In this document: positions 1 to 8,477 of the stretch, one piece after another | How positions within the stretch are numbered: position 1 is the first letter of the stretch | Layout: each line of letters begins with the position of its first letter | Made by a program: the position numbers and the translations under genes | From: Ruminococcus sp. | Lineage (GTDB): Bacteria; Bacillota; Clostridia; Lachnospirales; Lachnospiraceae | DNA: 58,232 nt | Direction: 5' to 3' | Assembly (NCBI GenBank): GCA_020024635.1 | Contig: JAHHTL010000010.1 | Span: 1 to 58,232, forward strand | The notes under the pieces: generated by a model | Told to the model about the DNA's origin: nothing | The model's database searches: none | What the model saw: the letters and a program-made list of their open reading frames with translations, nothing else

Positions 1-1
1 C

Positions 2-127
2 GAGGAAACAGGTCAGATGGAGGAAACAGATCAGACCGAGGAAACAGGTCAGATGGAGGAAACAGGTCAGACCGAAGAAACAGGTCAGATGGAGGAAACA
101 GATCGGACCGAGGAGATGGATCAGATA
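2..127 (+). repeat. 18-bp in-frame tandem repeat (EETGQM/EETDQT type)
   Basis: Seven units start at 2, 20, 38, 56, 74, 92 and 110, each 18 bp and encoding six acidic residues such as EETGQM or EETDQT. The last unit is degenerate. The array continues past the left edge of the window, so the copy number is unknown. Near-identical units make this a candidate for copy-number variation between strains. Confidence 0.85.
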
Positions 128-2860
128 GGGAACGCAGACCAGATTCATAAACCGGAAGAAAATAAGGAAGATACAGAAAATAAAGAGCAGCATATCGATA
201 CAAAGCAAAGAGAACTTGCTACTGTTTATGTCAGTGGAAGTGGTAGCAAAGATGCAACAGGTGAATTTCAAAATGCACCAACCAGTGATTTCAAAAAAGC
301 GTTATCCATGGTTCAACAAAATGGAAGTATTGTGGTAGTTGGAGATATCACCATAACGGAAAATTTGCAATTCCCAAATAAAATTATTTACATATTAGGA
401 GAATCCTCTGTTCGACATGAACTACGATTTTTGGGTGAAGTAGAAATTGGAAATTGGACATATTTTAATGATGTAACCTTAAATTTTCTTTCTGAAAATA
501 AAGATTGCTTTTTTGTAAATGGAAGTCGTGTGGAATTAAAAAATTCAGATATTATCGGGAATCCGAACATTTACCTAGGATCTAAAACAAAGGATGTAGA
601 AAAAGGGAATATTACCATTCAAAACAATTCGATGGAACAGAACCAAATTAACCAGATTATTTTAAGCGGATATGGTTCACACGTAGTAAGTGCGCCATCT
701 GTTGAATTAAAGAATGTTCAAAGTGGATGTTCAATTATGGGAAATACGTCCAGTGATAGATCTTATGTTACATTGGCGGGTACAACAGATTTGTCCAGCA
801 TTTCTAATGTACAAAAATTGATTTTATCAGATAATGCAACGGTGTATTTACGAGGAGAAATCAAGGATGTAATAGAACTTTATGTAGAACAGGCAAAAAT
901 TATATTTGAAAAAGAGACAAAGATTCAGGCTGAGTACATTTATGGTACCGTTTTTATCGATCTGAATTATGAAGAGATAGAAAAGAAAAATATTTTCACA
1001 TGCAAGCTTATGTATGGAGATGCGCTTATTTCTGATGAATTAACACAGCAAGGATATCAGATTGATAAGATCAAAAGTGGAAATCAACTCTTGGTGGAAT
1101 TATGGAATCCACTGTCAGGAGACGGGGAAACAAATTATGCACCAACAATTCAACACCAAAAAGAAATTATATTTCGTAAGGGAACATCTCCTGATTTAAA
1201 ATCGGGGGTAACCGCATGGGATTTTGAAGATGGAGATTTAACAGACCACATTATTTTTCCAGAAGTGGAAGTGTCAGAATTAGAAGTAGGTACGTATTCT
1301 CTGATTTACAAGGTGGAAGACAGTCATGGAAATCTTGTGGAGTCCACAAGAACAGCTTATGTAATTCCCAATGCTTGTCCAATTATAAAGGGAGCAAAAG
1401 AAATAGAAATAAAAGCAGGTCAGGTTGCGTCATTTGACTTGTGGACCGGAATTACCGTAACCGATGACAAAGATACAGATTTAAAAAAGTCTACGAAAGG
1501 AAATATAAAAATACCAGCAGCGGGAACAAAAGAGAACTATTTAATTACATACATTGTGACAGATTCAGATGGTCACAAAACAGAAGTAACACGAACGATT
1601 GTAGTAACAAATTACGTTCCTGAACTGGAAGGGTTATCAGATGTTGAACTACAAGTAGGGGATGCATTTGATTTTATGAAAGGCGTTCGTGCAGTTGATT
1701 ACGAAGACGGCACAATTTCAGAGATTGAAGTTGTCGGTGAAATCAAATTGGATCAAGCTGGTAATTATCAACTGGAATATATTGTAACGGACAGTGACGG
1801 GAATACAGTCAAACAAATTCGAAATATTCAGATTAAAGAACAAGTGAAACCAGAACCAGAACCAGAACCGGAGCCAGAGCCAAAACCGGAACCAAAACCA
1901 GAACCGGAGCCAGAGCCAAAACCGGAGCCAAAACCGGAACCAAAGCCAGAGCCAAAACCGGAGCCAAAACCGGAACCAAAGCCAGAGCCAAAACCAGAAC
2001 CAAAGCCAGAGCCAAAGCCGGAGACAAAACCAGAAGTAAAGCCGGAGTCAAAACCTGAGCAGGTACAAAAGCCAACATTAAAACCAACTGTTAAACCAGT
2101 GGAAGCAGAAAACAAACCAGAGAAATCAAACAATGGAAGTCAAGCACCCGTAATAAATACGCAAAGAAAAGAAAAGACGATCATTGCTGATAAAAGAAAT
2201 GGAACCGTAAAAGATAAGGAAAGAGCTACAGATTTCAGCAAAAAAATCAAAATAAAATCTGTAACGGAGAAAGAAAAAAATGCCTTTCACGCAGACATCC
2301 AAAACAAGGATAACGAATTACTTTCCATAGTTTTTACAGAGAAAGAAAAAACAAAGTTAAATGCCGATACATCCATTCAAGTTCAGTTAGAGGTTCAAGA
2401 TATTACAAAAGAAGTAGATGTGGAGGAAAAAGATTTAGTAGAGAACATCTTGGATAAGGGAACAGTTGCAGCCTATTTTGATATAAGTCTTTTTAAACAA
2501 ATCGGAAATCAACCGAAGGAAAATGTCACGAATACAAATGAAAATATAAAGATTACAATGAAACTTCCAGAGGAACTGATCAATCAAGATTCGACCGTGA
2601 AAAGAGAATATAAAATTGTCCGACTTCACGAGGGAAAAGCTACGATCCTAGATACGACATTTGATCGTAAGAGAAAAGAACTGCAATTTGAAACCGATCA
2701 ATTTTCAACCTATGCTCTTTGTTATAATGACCTGTCAACGGAAGAGACAACAACCCATACCACAGGCAGGGTAGTTCCAATTGTAGTATGTGGAATAATA
2801 TTAGGGGCAATAGGAATTATATTTATTGGAAAAGCCCAAAAAAGAAAAAGGAAAAAATAA
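2..2860 (+). CDS. Surface protein with Ig-like (DUF5011-type) domains and proline-rich wall spacer, 5'-truncated
   Basis: The frame is open to the window edge and the first in-frame ATG (17) lies inside a tandem repeat, so the N-terminus and any signal peptide are outside the window. Seen in order: six-residue acidic repeats (2-127), a region rich in short beta-strand-like segments (about 215-1120), three Ig-like modules of about 75 residues with the 'D-EDG ... Y-L-Y-V-D-S-GN' pattern (about 1135-1840), a PEPKPE spacer (1846-2050), a charged domain, then one hydrophobic helix and a basic tail (about 2770-2860). There is no LPXTG motif before the helix, so membrane anchoring rather than sortase anchoring is inferred. 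It is probably exposed on the cell surface; ligand unknown. It converges on the AraC gene across a shared terminator. Confidence 0.8.
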   Translation, partial: EETGQMEETDQTEETGQMEETGQTEETGQMEETDRTEEMDQIGNADQIHKPEENKEDTENKEQHIDTKQRELATVYVSGSGSKDATGEFQNAPTSDFKKALSMVQQNGSIVVVGDITITENLQFPNKIIYILGESSVRHELRFLGEVEIGNWTYFNDVTLNFLSENKDCFFVNGSRVELKNSDIIGNPNIYLGSKTKDVEKGNITIQNNSMEQNQINQIILSGYGSHVVSAPSVELKNVQSGCSIMGNTSSDRSYVTLAGTTDLSSISNVQKLILSDNATVYLRGEIKDVIELYVEQAKIIFEKETKIQAEYIYGTVFIDLNYEEIEKKNIFTCKLMYGDALISDELTQQGYQIDKIKSGNQLLVELWNPLSGDGETNYAPTIQHQKEIIFRKGTSPDLKSGVTAWDFEDGDLTDHIIFPEVEVSELEVGTYSLIYKVEDSHGNLVESTRTAYVIPNACPIIKGAKEIEIKAGQVASFDLWTGITVTDDKDTDLKKSTKGNIKIPAAGTKENYLITYIVTDSDGHKTEVTRTIVVTNYVPELEGLSDVELQVGDAFDFMKGVRAVDYEDGTISEIEVVGEIKLDQAGNYQLEYIVTDSDGNTVKQIRNIQIKEQVKPEPEPEPEPEPKPEPKPEPEPEPKPEPKPEPKPEPKPEPKPEPKPEPKPEPKPEPKPETKPEVKPESKPEQVQKPTLKPTVKPVEAENKPEKSNNGSQAPVINTQRKEKTIIADKRNGTVKDKERATDFSKKIKIKSVTEKEKNAFHADIQNKDNELLSIVFTEKEKTKLNADTSIQVQLEVQDITKEVDVEEKDLVENILDKGTVAAYFDISLFKQIGNQPKENVTNTNENIKITMKLPEELINQDSTVKREYKIVRLHEGKATILDTTFDRKRKELQFETDQFSTYALCYNDLSTEETTTHTTGRVVPIVVCGIILGAIGIIFIGKAQKRKRKK
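1846..2060 (+). repeat. Proline-rich PEPKPE spacer repeat
   Basis: Degenerate 6- and 12-bp repeats encode alternating Pro-Glu-Pro-Lys dipeptides. In Gram-positive surface proteins such stretches usually span the peptidoglycan. The antisense strand is open and Gly/Ser-rich or Leu/Val-rich in two frames, which is a by-product of the repeat. Confidence 0.8.
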
Positions 2861-2867
2861 GAAAATC

Positions 2868-2902
2868 AAACGAGATTGGAGCATATGTTCCAATCTCGTT
2901 TT
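2868..2902. terminator. Bidirectional terminator between surface protein and AraC gene
   Basis: A 13-bp perfect stem (2868-2880 with 2889-2901) has A residues on the left and T residues on the right, so it can act on both convergent transcripts. Confidence 0.85.
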
Positions 2903-2909
2903 GCATAGA

Positions 2910-3806
2910 TTACTTCATATTTTTCTCAGATTGAATAGCTAGTTCTTTGCATTCTTTTGGAGACATACCAAATTCTTTTTTAAAAGCACGAAAAAAACTA
3001 GAATAATCTTTGAATCCATACATCAGATAAACCTCGCTTATATTGGCTTTTGAAAGAATCGCTTGTTGACACATTTTTAGACGTTTTTTTGTGATAAATT
3101 GATGTACAGAAAGACCAAGATTTTCTTTAAAAACGTGGGCAATGTGATATTTACTTACATAGAAATGATCGGAAAGTTGATCAAGAGAAAGGGTTTCCTC
3201 CAGATGATCTTCAATGTAAAGAAGAAGATTTTGATACAAATTTTGTTCTTCATGCTGTGATTTCGGGTGTTCCATTTCGTATACAGAACGGTTTAAATGA
3301 AGAATTAGATCATTTACACAAAGGGTAATCTTAGCATCTTTTCCGAAGCGATTAGAATGTAGTTCTTCAATAAGTCGAAATACTTTAGATTGTAAGGAAT
3401 TAAAAGCGATCATATCATAATGAAAAATATAATGCTTTGTAATTTTGGAATGTTGCATCAAATAAACGTAATCTGGGGAAAGTTTTAAAAGATCATTACA
3501 GTAGTCCACACTGATCCAAAAAACAAAGCGTCGATAAGGAATATGAACATCATGTAAGAGAACATGATGTCTTACGTTTGGGGGGATCACGATCACATCG
3601 CCTTGTTTTAAAGAATAACAATTTCCCTCAATATTCATAGAAACATTTCCTTCTAGAAAAAAATAAAATTCGTAATAATTATGGGTATGACTGTTTACAT
3701 TATAATCGTGGTTGTTTTTATAGGTATTAGAATAATAATATATTTCAAAATCTCTAGACAACATATTTTGCCGTGTACTAAAAGTAGTTTGTAGGTTATG
3801 TTTCAT
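2910..3806 (-). CDS. AraC-family regulator (cupin + HTH), divergent from uxuA
   Basis: A 298-residue transcription factor with an N-terminal cupin-like sensor ('H-HNYYEFYFFLEG ... GD-V-IPP') and a C-terminal double helix-turn-helix ending in 'SSFFRAFKKEFGMSPKE', the AraC/XylS signature. The longest ORF would start at 3863, but that ATG has no ribosome binding site and a TATAAT (3857-3852, minus strand) lies just downstream of it. The ATG at 3806 has AGGAG six bases upstream (3817-3813), so I chose it. It is divergent from uxuA and the natural guess is a sensor of a hexuronate intermediate controlling uxuA and the reductase gene. The ligand is inferred only. Confidence 0.88.
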   Translation of the reverse strand: MKHNLQTTFSTRQNMLSRDFEIYYYSNTYKNNHDYNVNSHTHNYYEFYFFLEGNVSMNIEGNCYSLKQGDVIVIPPNVRHHVLLHDVHIPYRRFVFWISVDYCNDLLKLSPDYVYLMQHSKITKHYIFHYDMIAFNSLQSKVFRLIEELHSNRFGKDAKITLCVNDLILHLNRSVYEMEHPKSQHEEQNLYQNLLLYIEDHLEETLSLDQLSDHFYVSKYHIAHVFKENLGLSVHQFITKKRLKMCQQAILSKANISEVYLMYGFKDYSSFFRAFKKEFGMSPKECKELAIQSEKNMK

Positions 3807-3904
3807 TTGGTACTCCTCTATAGATTTGGGATGAAAAATAAGTTTCTTATTATTATAATACATTGGAAACGCAACTTTTGCAATGTAAACAACAAGTTTG
3901 TCAA

Positions 3905-3933
3905 TTGGATTTTTTTGGGGCTTAAACTATAAT
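3905..3933 (+). promoter_or_regulatory. uxuA promoter
   Basis: TTGGAT (3905-3910), a 17-bp spacer and a perfect TATAAT (3928-3933). The -10 box overlaps the upstream ATG at 3932, so that ATG cannot be in the mRNA made from this promoter. The segment 3865-3895 just upstream carries two similar A-rich elements (GGAAACGCAAC, GTAAACAACAA) 20 bp apart, possible AraC half-sites. Confidence 0.7.
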
Positions 3934-3979
3934 GAGCGTAACAAATGAAATCGTCTTGAGAAAGAAAGGAAGAAAACTT

Positions 3980-5056
3980 ATGGAAATGACATTAAGATGG
4001 TATGGAGCAAAATTTGATACAGTTACCTTGAAACAGATCAGACAGATTCCAGGGGTAACAGGGGTTATTACAACATTATATGATACAGAACCAGGTGAGG
4101 TATGGAGTCGCGAACGAATTCGTGCAATGAAAGAGGAAGTAGAAGCAGCTGGACTTCGTTTATCTGGAATCGAAAGTGTAAACATCCACGATGCAATCAA
4201 AACAGGCGCACCAGAAAGAGAACAATATATTGCAAATTACATTGAAACTCTTGAGAATCTTGGAAAAGAAGATATTCATCTTGTTTGTTATAACTTTATG
4301 CCAGTATTTGACTGGACTCGTACAGAACTTGCACGTGTAAGACCAGATGGATCTACAGTACTTGCATATACACAGGAAGCAGTAGATGCAATTGATCCAG
4401 AAAAAATGTTTGAATCAATTGCTGGGGACATGAATGGTACAGTTATGCCAGGTTGGGAACCAGAGCGTATGGCAAAAGTAAAAGATCTTTTTGAAATGTA
4501 TAAAGATGTAGACGATGAAAAATTATTTGAAAATTTAAAATATTTTCTTGAAAAAATCATGCCAGTATGTAACAAATACGATATCAATATGGCAATTCAT
4601 CCAGATGATCCAGCATGGAGTGTGTTTGGCCTTCCAAGAATCATCATTAACAAGGAAAATATTCTTCGTATGATGAAAATGGTAGATGATCCACACAATG
4701 GTGTGACATTCTGTTCTGGTTCTTATGGAACAAATTTGGAAAATGATCTTCCAGATATGATTCGTTCTTTAAAAGGAAGAATCCACTTTGCACACGTTCG
4801 TAATTTGAAGTTTATCACACCAACGAACTTTGAAGAAGCAGCACATTTATCTAGTGATGGAACATTTGATATGTATGAAATTATGAAAGCATTATACGAT
4901 ATTGGATTTGATGGACCAATTCGTCCAGATCATGGTCGTATGATTTGGGATGAAGTTGCGATGCCAGGATATGGTTTATACGATAGAGCTCTTGGTGCAA
5001 CTTATCTAAACGGACTTTGGGAAGCAATTGATAAAGCTTCTACTCGTGGAGTATAA
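3980..5056 (+). CDS. uxuA: Mannonate dehydratase
   Basis: UxuA dehydrates D-mannonate to 2-keto-3-deoxygluconate (KDG), the third step of glucuronate catabolism, in the cytoplasm with a divalent metal. The 358-residue product matches the family from the start ('MEMTLRWYGAKFD'), with 'YNFMPVFDWTRTEL' near residue 103, 'HPDDP' near 207 and 'RPDHG' near 315, typical of the TIM-barrel metal site. The longest ORF starts 16 codons earlier, at an ATG inside the -10 box. The ATG at 3980 has AAAGGAAG upstream and aligns with the usual family N-terminus. The UxuB-like reductase follows after 29 bases, so the two are probably co-transcribed. Confidence 0.96.
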   Translation: MEMTLRWYGAKFDTVTLKQIRQIPGVTGVITTLYDTEPGEVWSRERIRAMKEEVEAAGLRLSGIESVNIHDAIKTGAPEREQYIANYIETLENLGKEDIHLVCYNFMPVFDWTRTELARVRPDGSTVLAYTQEAVDAIDPEKMFESIAGDMNGTVMPGWEPERMAKVKDLFEMYKDVDDEKLFENLKYFLEKIMPVCNKYDINMAIHPDDPAWSVFGLPRIIINKENILRMMKMVDDPHNGVTFCSGSYGTNLENDLPDMIRSLKGRIHFAHVRNLKFITPTNFEEAAHLSSDGTFDMYEIMKALYDIGFDGPIRPDHGRMIWDEVAMPGYGLYDRALGATYLNGLWEAIDKASTRGV

Positions 5057-5085
5057 ACTGGTTGTTTAGAAAGGAATAAAAGACG

Positions 5086-6702
5086 ATGAAATTAAATTTA
5101 AAAGGAATTGCTGACAGAGCACAGTGGGAAGAAAAAGGGTATCAATTACCACAGTATGATATGGAAAAGATGATTGCAAAAACAAAAGAAAATCCATTTT
5201 GGATTCATTTTGGAGCAGGAAACTTATTCCGCGCATTTCATGCCAATGTTGTACAGAATATGTTGAATAGTGGTGCGTTAGATCGAGGTTTAATCGTTGC
5301 TGAAGGATTTGATTATGAAATTGTGGAGAAGATGTATGAACCACATGATAATCTTGGAATCGTTGCAACATTAAAAGCAGATGGAACGATTGAAAAGACA
5401 GTAGTAGGAAGCGTTGCAGAGTCATTGCCACTCGATTCACAAAATGAAGAGGCGTATACTAGATTAAAAGAAATTTTTGAAAAAGAATCTCTTCAAATGG
5501 TAACGTTTACGATTACAGAAAAAGGATATAGTTTGGTTAATGGAAAGGGAGAACAACTTCCGGATGTAACAAAAGACTTTGTTGCAGGTCCAGAGCAACC
5601 AGTTAGTTATATGGGAAAAGTAAGTTCCCTTCTTTATACAAGATATAAAAAAGGAGCACTTCCAATTGCGATGGTAAGTACAGACAATTGCTCTCATAAT
5701 GGAGATAAACTATATGCTGCAATTGTTACATTTGCAAAGGAATGGGCAAAAAATGGAAAAGTAGAAGAAGGATTTGTAGAATACCTTGATTCAAATAAAG
5801 TTTCATTTACTTGGAGTATGATTGATAAAATCACACCAAGACCAGATGCTTCCGTAGAAAAGATTCTTTTGGAAGATGGGGTAGAGGAGTTAGAACCTGT
5901 TATTACATCTAAAAACACATATGTTGCTCCATTTGTTAACGCAGAAGAGACAGAATATCTTGTGATCGAAGATGATTTTCCAAATGGTCGATTAGACCTT
6001 ACAAAAGGGGGAATCATGTTTACGGATCGAGAAACTGTAGATAAAGTGGAAAAAATGAAAGTATGTACTTGTCTAAACCCACTTCATACTTGTCTTGCTG
6101 TGTATGGATGTATTCTAGGATATCAAAAAATCTCTGATGAGATGAATGATACAGAATTAAAGAAATTAGTAGAAACAGTGGGATATGTAGAGGGACTTCC
6201 TGTTGTTGTAAATCCAGGAATATTGGATCCAAAAGAATTTATTGACACAGTTTTAAACGTACGCGTTCCAAACCCATTTATGCCAGATACTCCACAGAGA
6301 ATTGCCACAGATACTTCTCAAAAACTTGCAATTCGTTTTGGAGAAACAATCAAGGCATATGCAGCATCCAAAGAGTTAGATGTGGATTCTTTAACTTTAA
6401 TTCCTTTAGTATTTGCAGGATGGTTAAGATATTTAATGGCAGTGGATGATGAAGGAAATACATTTACATTAAGTCCAGATCCTCTATTGGATACAGTTTG
6501 CCCATATGTTGCAGAATTCAAATTGGGAGAAGAAAAATCAGTAGCAGAAATTGAAGAACAATTAAAACCAGTTTTGGAAAATGCAAAGATTTTTGGGGTG
6601 AACCTTTACGAAGTAGGAATGGCAGAAAAAGTATGCGGATATTTTAAAGAATTAACAGCAGGAATCGGAGCTGTTCGTGCAACATTAAAGAAATATGTAT
6701 AA
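5086..6702 (+). CDS. Mannitol dehydrogenase-family fructuronate reductase (UxuB-like)
   Basis: A 538-residue NAD(P)-dependent polyol dehydrogenase of the long-chain mannitol dehydrogenase family. Its place directly after uxuA makes D-fructuronate to D-mannonate reduction the likely reaction. Visible features are the N-terminal 'FGAGNLFRAF' nucleotide-binding motif near residue 44 and the catalytic K-x5-N-x2-H pattern in 'KVCTCLNPLH' near residue 325. The length is somewhat above E. coli UxuB (486 residues). Tagaturonate reductase (UxaB) is the main alternative, but no altronate dehydratase is present, which favours the glucuronate branch. Start ATG has GAAAGGAAT upstream. Confidence 0.88.
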   Translation: MKLNLKGIADRAQWEEKGYQLPQYDMEKMIAKTKENPFWIHFGAGNLFRAFHANVVQNMLNSGALDRGLIVAEGFDYEIVEKMYEPHDNLGIVATLKADGTIEKTVVGSVAESLPLDSQNEEAYTRLKEIFEKESLQMVTFTITEKGYSLVNGKGEQLPDVTKDFVAGPEQPVSYMGKVSSLLYTRYKKGALPIAMVSTDNCSHNGDKLYAAIVTFAKEWAKNGKVEEGFVEYLDSNKVSFTWSMIDKITPRPDASVEKILLEDGVEELEPVITSKNTYVAPFVNAEETEYLVIEDDFPNGRLDLTKGGIMFTDRETVDKVEKMKVCTCLNPLHTCLAVYGCILGYQKISDEMNDTELKKLVETVGYVEGLPVVVNPGILDPKEFIDTVLNVRVPNPFMPDTPQRIATDTSQKLAIRFGETIKAYAASKELDVDSLTLIPLVFAGWLRYLMAVDDEGNTFTLSPDPLLDTVCPYVAEFKLGEEKSVAEIEEQLKPVLENAKIFGVNLYEVGMAEKVCGYFKELTAGIGAVRATLKKYV

Positions 6703-6740
6703 AAAAACGGCTGCAGAAGAGAAAACTCTCTTTTGCAGCC
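6702..6740. terminator. Terminator between UxuB-like gene and IclR gene
   Basis: A 13-bp stem with one G-T pair (6709-6721 with 6728-6740). An A7 run on its left gives a U-tract for the minus-strand IclR transcript. On the plus strand the following bases are less T-rich, so it should stop the minus strand better. Confidence 0.75.
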
Positions 6741-6765
6741 ATTAAACTATACAAAATAAAAGTTA

Positions 6766-7548
6766 CTAAAAAGCTTTTAGTTCATGTTCAATTTGCACTT
6801 TGGCTTTTAAAATTAATTCTTTCAGCTCAGAAATTCGAGAATCTCCCATTCTGTCTTTTGGAGCAGAAATGCTAATGGCATGTTCAGACTTTCCGTTGTA
6901 TCCTTTTAAGGCGACGGCAATGCAACGAACACCCAGTTCGTTCTCTTCGTTATCCATGGCATAACCAGATTTTCTGGTTTCATCGATTAACTGTAAGAAA
7001 TCGTTATAGTTTGTTACGGTATACGTGGTAAGTTGTTCGATGGAACTACGATTCCAAATAGCACGGATTTTTTCGTTGGGTAAATCAGCAAGCATTGCTT
7101 TTCCGACGCCAGAGCAATAAAGAGGGATGCTTTTTCCAACCATAGAAATCATACGTACAGAATTTTTTGAAGCTTCTACTTTATCAATATAGGTGGCATT
7201 GATACCGTCAATTTGAACAAGATGAACGGTTTCTCCAGAGATGGAAGAGAGTTCTTTCAAATAAGGTCGTGCAATGTCGATCATATTGTTTTTGGAAAGA
7301 ATTTGATTGGCAAGTCCGCAAATTTTGAAACTAAGGCTGTATCTAGAAGACTCTGGATCTTGACGAACATAGTCCATACAGATCAAAGAGTTTAAAATAC
7401 GGTGAACAGTGCTTTTATTCAAGCGAAGTTCACTACTTAATTCTTGTAGCCCCATTGCTCCATTTTGAGCAAGACATTCTATCGTGCTAAAAATACGTTC
7501 GGATACTTGTATTGGATTTTTTTGTGATTCAATTCGCTCGTTTTCCAT
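6766..7548 (-). CDS. IclR-family repressor (KdgR-like)
   Basis: A 260-residue regulator with an N-terminal winged HTH (residues about 33-55, 'LQELSSELRLNKSTVHRIL') and a C-terminal IclR effector domain ('VRMISMVGKSIPLYCSGVG', 'AISISAPKDR'). The longest ORF starts at 7719, but AGGAGG sits nine bases before the ATG at 7548, and a promoter plus operator lie inside the would-be extension, so 7548 is the start. It is divergent from kdgA-kdgK. The shared region holds operators matching the E. coli KdgR pattern (TGAAAC...GTTTCA), so repression relieved by KDG or a related keto-acid is a strong inference. Confidence 0.92.
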   Translation of the reverse strand: MENERIESQKNPIQVSERIFSTIECLAQNGAMGLQELSSELRLNKSTVHRILNSLICMDYVRQDPESSRYSLSFKICGLANQILSKNNMIDIARPYLKELSSISGETVHLVQIDGINATYIDKVEASKNSVRMISMVGKSIPLYCSGVGKAMLADLPNEKIRAIWNRSSIEQLTTYTVTNYNDFLQLIDETRKSGYAMDNEENELGVRCIAVALKGYNGKSEHAISISAPKDRMGDSRISELKELILKAKVQIEHELKAF

Positions 7549-7621
7549 GGGGAATCCTCCTGCTTCCTTTGAGCAAGCCTGTAAGAATGAATGGAAAGGC
7601 TGCTCCATATTATAAAACTGC

Positions 7622-7638
7622 GTTTCATGATGTGAAAC
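7622..7638. promoter_or_regulatory. IclR/KdgR-type operator at the regulator's own start
   Basis: GTTTCA-N5-TGAAAC, a perfect 17-bp inverted repeat. It lies just downstream of the regulator's promoter (-10 at 7659-7654, minus strand), which predicts autorepression. The KdgR consensus of enterobacteria has the same TGAAAC/GTTTCA arms. Confidence 0.8.
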
Positions 7639-7653
7639 GATAGACTGAAACGT

Positions 7654-7682
7654 ATTGTAGCATGTTTTATGTAAAATAGCAA
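7654..7682 (-). promoter_or_regulatory. Promoter of the IclR regulator gene
   Basis: On the minus strand, TTGCTA (7682-7677), 17-bp spacer, TACAAT (7659-7654). The transcript would start near 7647, immediately before the operator at 7622-7638. Confidence 0.65.
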
Positions 7683-7712
7683 ATTTTAATTGAAATAAAA
7701 GTTTAAAAAAGA

Positions 7713-7740
7713 TTGACAAGAGAATAATCTTGAGTATAAT
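7713..7740 (+). promoter_or_regulatory. kdgA-kdgK promoter
   Basis: TTGACA (7713-7718), 16-bp spacer, TATAAT (7735-7740): both hexamers are perfect. The double operator starts 13 bases downstream of the -10 box, so bound regulator would block initiation or early elongation. Confidence 0.85.
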
Positions 7741-7752
7741 AAGAATTAAAGA

Positions 7753-7789
7753 AGTTCACAATATGAAACATGGTTTCACAATATGAAAC
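7753..7789. promoter_or_regulatory. Tandem KdgR-type operators, 20 bp apart
   Basis: Two copies of TTCACAATATGAAAC start at 7755 and 7775. Each belongs to a GTTTCA-N5-TGAAAC-like site: 7753-7769 is imperfect on its left arm and 7773-7789 is perfect. The junction also forms TGAAAC-ATG-GTTTCA (7764-7778). The 20-bp period is close to two helical turns, suggesting cooperative binding of two dimers on one face. Confidence 0.82.
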
Positions 7790-7818
7790 CAAAGAGATCG
7801 TGTATAAGGAGAAATAAC

Positions 7819-8460
7819 ATGAGTAATGTATCAGAAAAAATTCAGAAAATGGGTGTAGTACCAGTAGTTGTTTTAAATGATGCAAAGGATGCAGCCCCAC
7901 TTGCAAAGGCATTATGTGAAGGAGGACTTCCATGTGCTGAAGTGACATTCCGTACAGAAGCAGCAGAAGAATCCATCCGTATTATGGCAACAGAGTATCC
8001 ACAGATGCTCGTTGGAGCAGGAACTGTACTTACAATTGATCAGGTTGATCGTGCAGTTGCAGCAGGCGCTCAGTTCATTGTAAGCCCAGGATTTGATCCA
8101 GAAATCGTTGATTACTGCTTAAGCAAAAATATTCTAGTATTTCCAGGATGCATTACTCCTTCAGAAGTTGCACAGGCCGTAAAGAGAGGATTAGAAGTAG
8201 TGAAATTCTTCCCAGCAGAGCAGTTCGGAGGAGTATCAACAATCAAAGCACTTGCAGCTCCATATGTTGGATTGAAATTTATGCCGACAGGTGGTGTAAA
8301 TGCAAAAAATCTTGATAGCTATTTATCATGTGATAAAATCGTAGCATGTGGTGGAAGCTGGATGGTAAAAGGCAGCCTTATTGAAGAAGGTAAATTTGAT
8401 GAAATCGAAACACTTGTAAAAGAAGCAGTACAACTTGTAGCTGATATCAGAAACAAATAG
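7819..8460 (+). CDS. kdgA: 2-keto-3-deoxy-6-phosphogluconate (KDPG) aldolase
   Basis: KdgA/Eda cleaves KDPG into pyruvate and glyceraldehyde-3-phosphate, the last step of the hexuronate pathway. The 213-residue class I aldolase shows the Schiff-base lysine K129 in 'EVVKFFPAE', the general base E41 with the adjacent 'TFRT', and 'GAGTVLT' near residue 66, matching E45/K133 of E. coli Eda. A longer ORF from 7783 would start inside the operator without a ribosome binding site. The ATG at 7819 has AAGGAG seven bases upstream. kdgK follows after 17 bases in the same operon. Confidence 0.96.
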   Translation: MSNVSEKIQKMGVVPVVVLNDAKDAAPLAKALCEGGLPCAEVTFRTEAAEESIRIMATEYPQMLVGAGTVLTIDQVDRAVAAGAQFIVSPGFDPEIVDYCLSKNILVFPGCITPSEVAQAVKRGLEVVKFFPAEQFGGVSTIKALAAPYVGLKFMPTGGVNAKNLDSYLSCDKIVACGGSWMVKGSLIEEGKFDEIETLVKEAVQLVADIRNK

Positions 8461-8477
8461 GAAGAAAGAGGAAAAAT

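Noticed and set aside
2..127. Short direct repeats at the left edge as a possible CRISPR array
   Set aside because: There are no unique spacers; the 18-bp units are contiguous and in frame with the surface-protein gene.
1828..2133. Minus-strand ORFs rich in Gly/Ser-Phe or Leu/Val opposite the PEPK repeat
   Set aside because: They are antisense readings of a periodic repeat, have no ribosome binding site, and end where the repeat ends.
3932..3979. N-terminal extension of UxuA from ATG 3932
   Set aside because: The ATG is part of the TATAAT -10 box; ATG 3980 has a good ribosome binding site and matches the family start.
7549..7719. 57-codon N-terminal extension of the IclR regulator
   Set aside because: It covers the gene's own promoter and operator and lacks a ribosome binding site; AGGAGG precedes ATG 7548.
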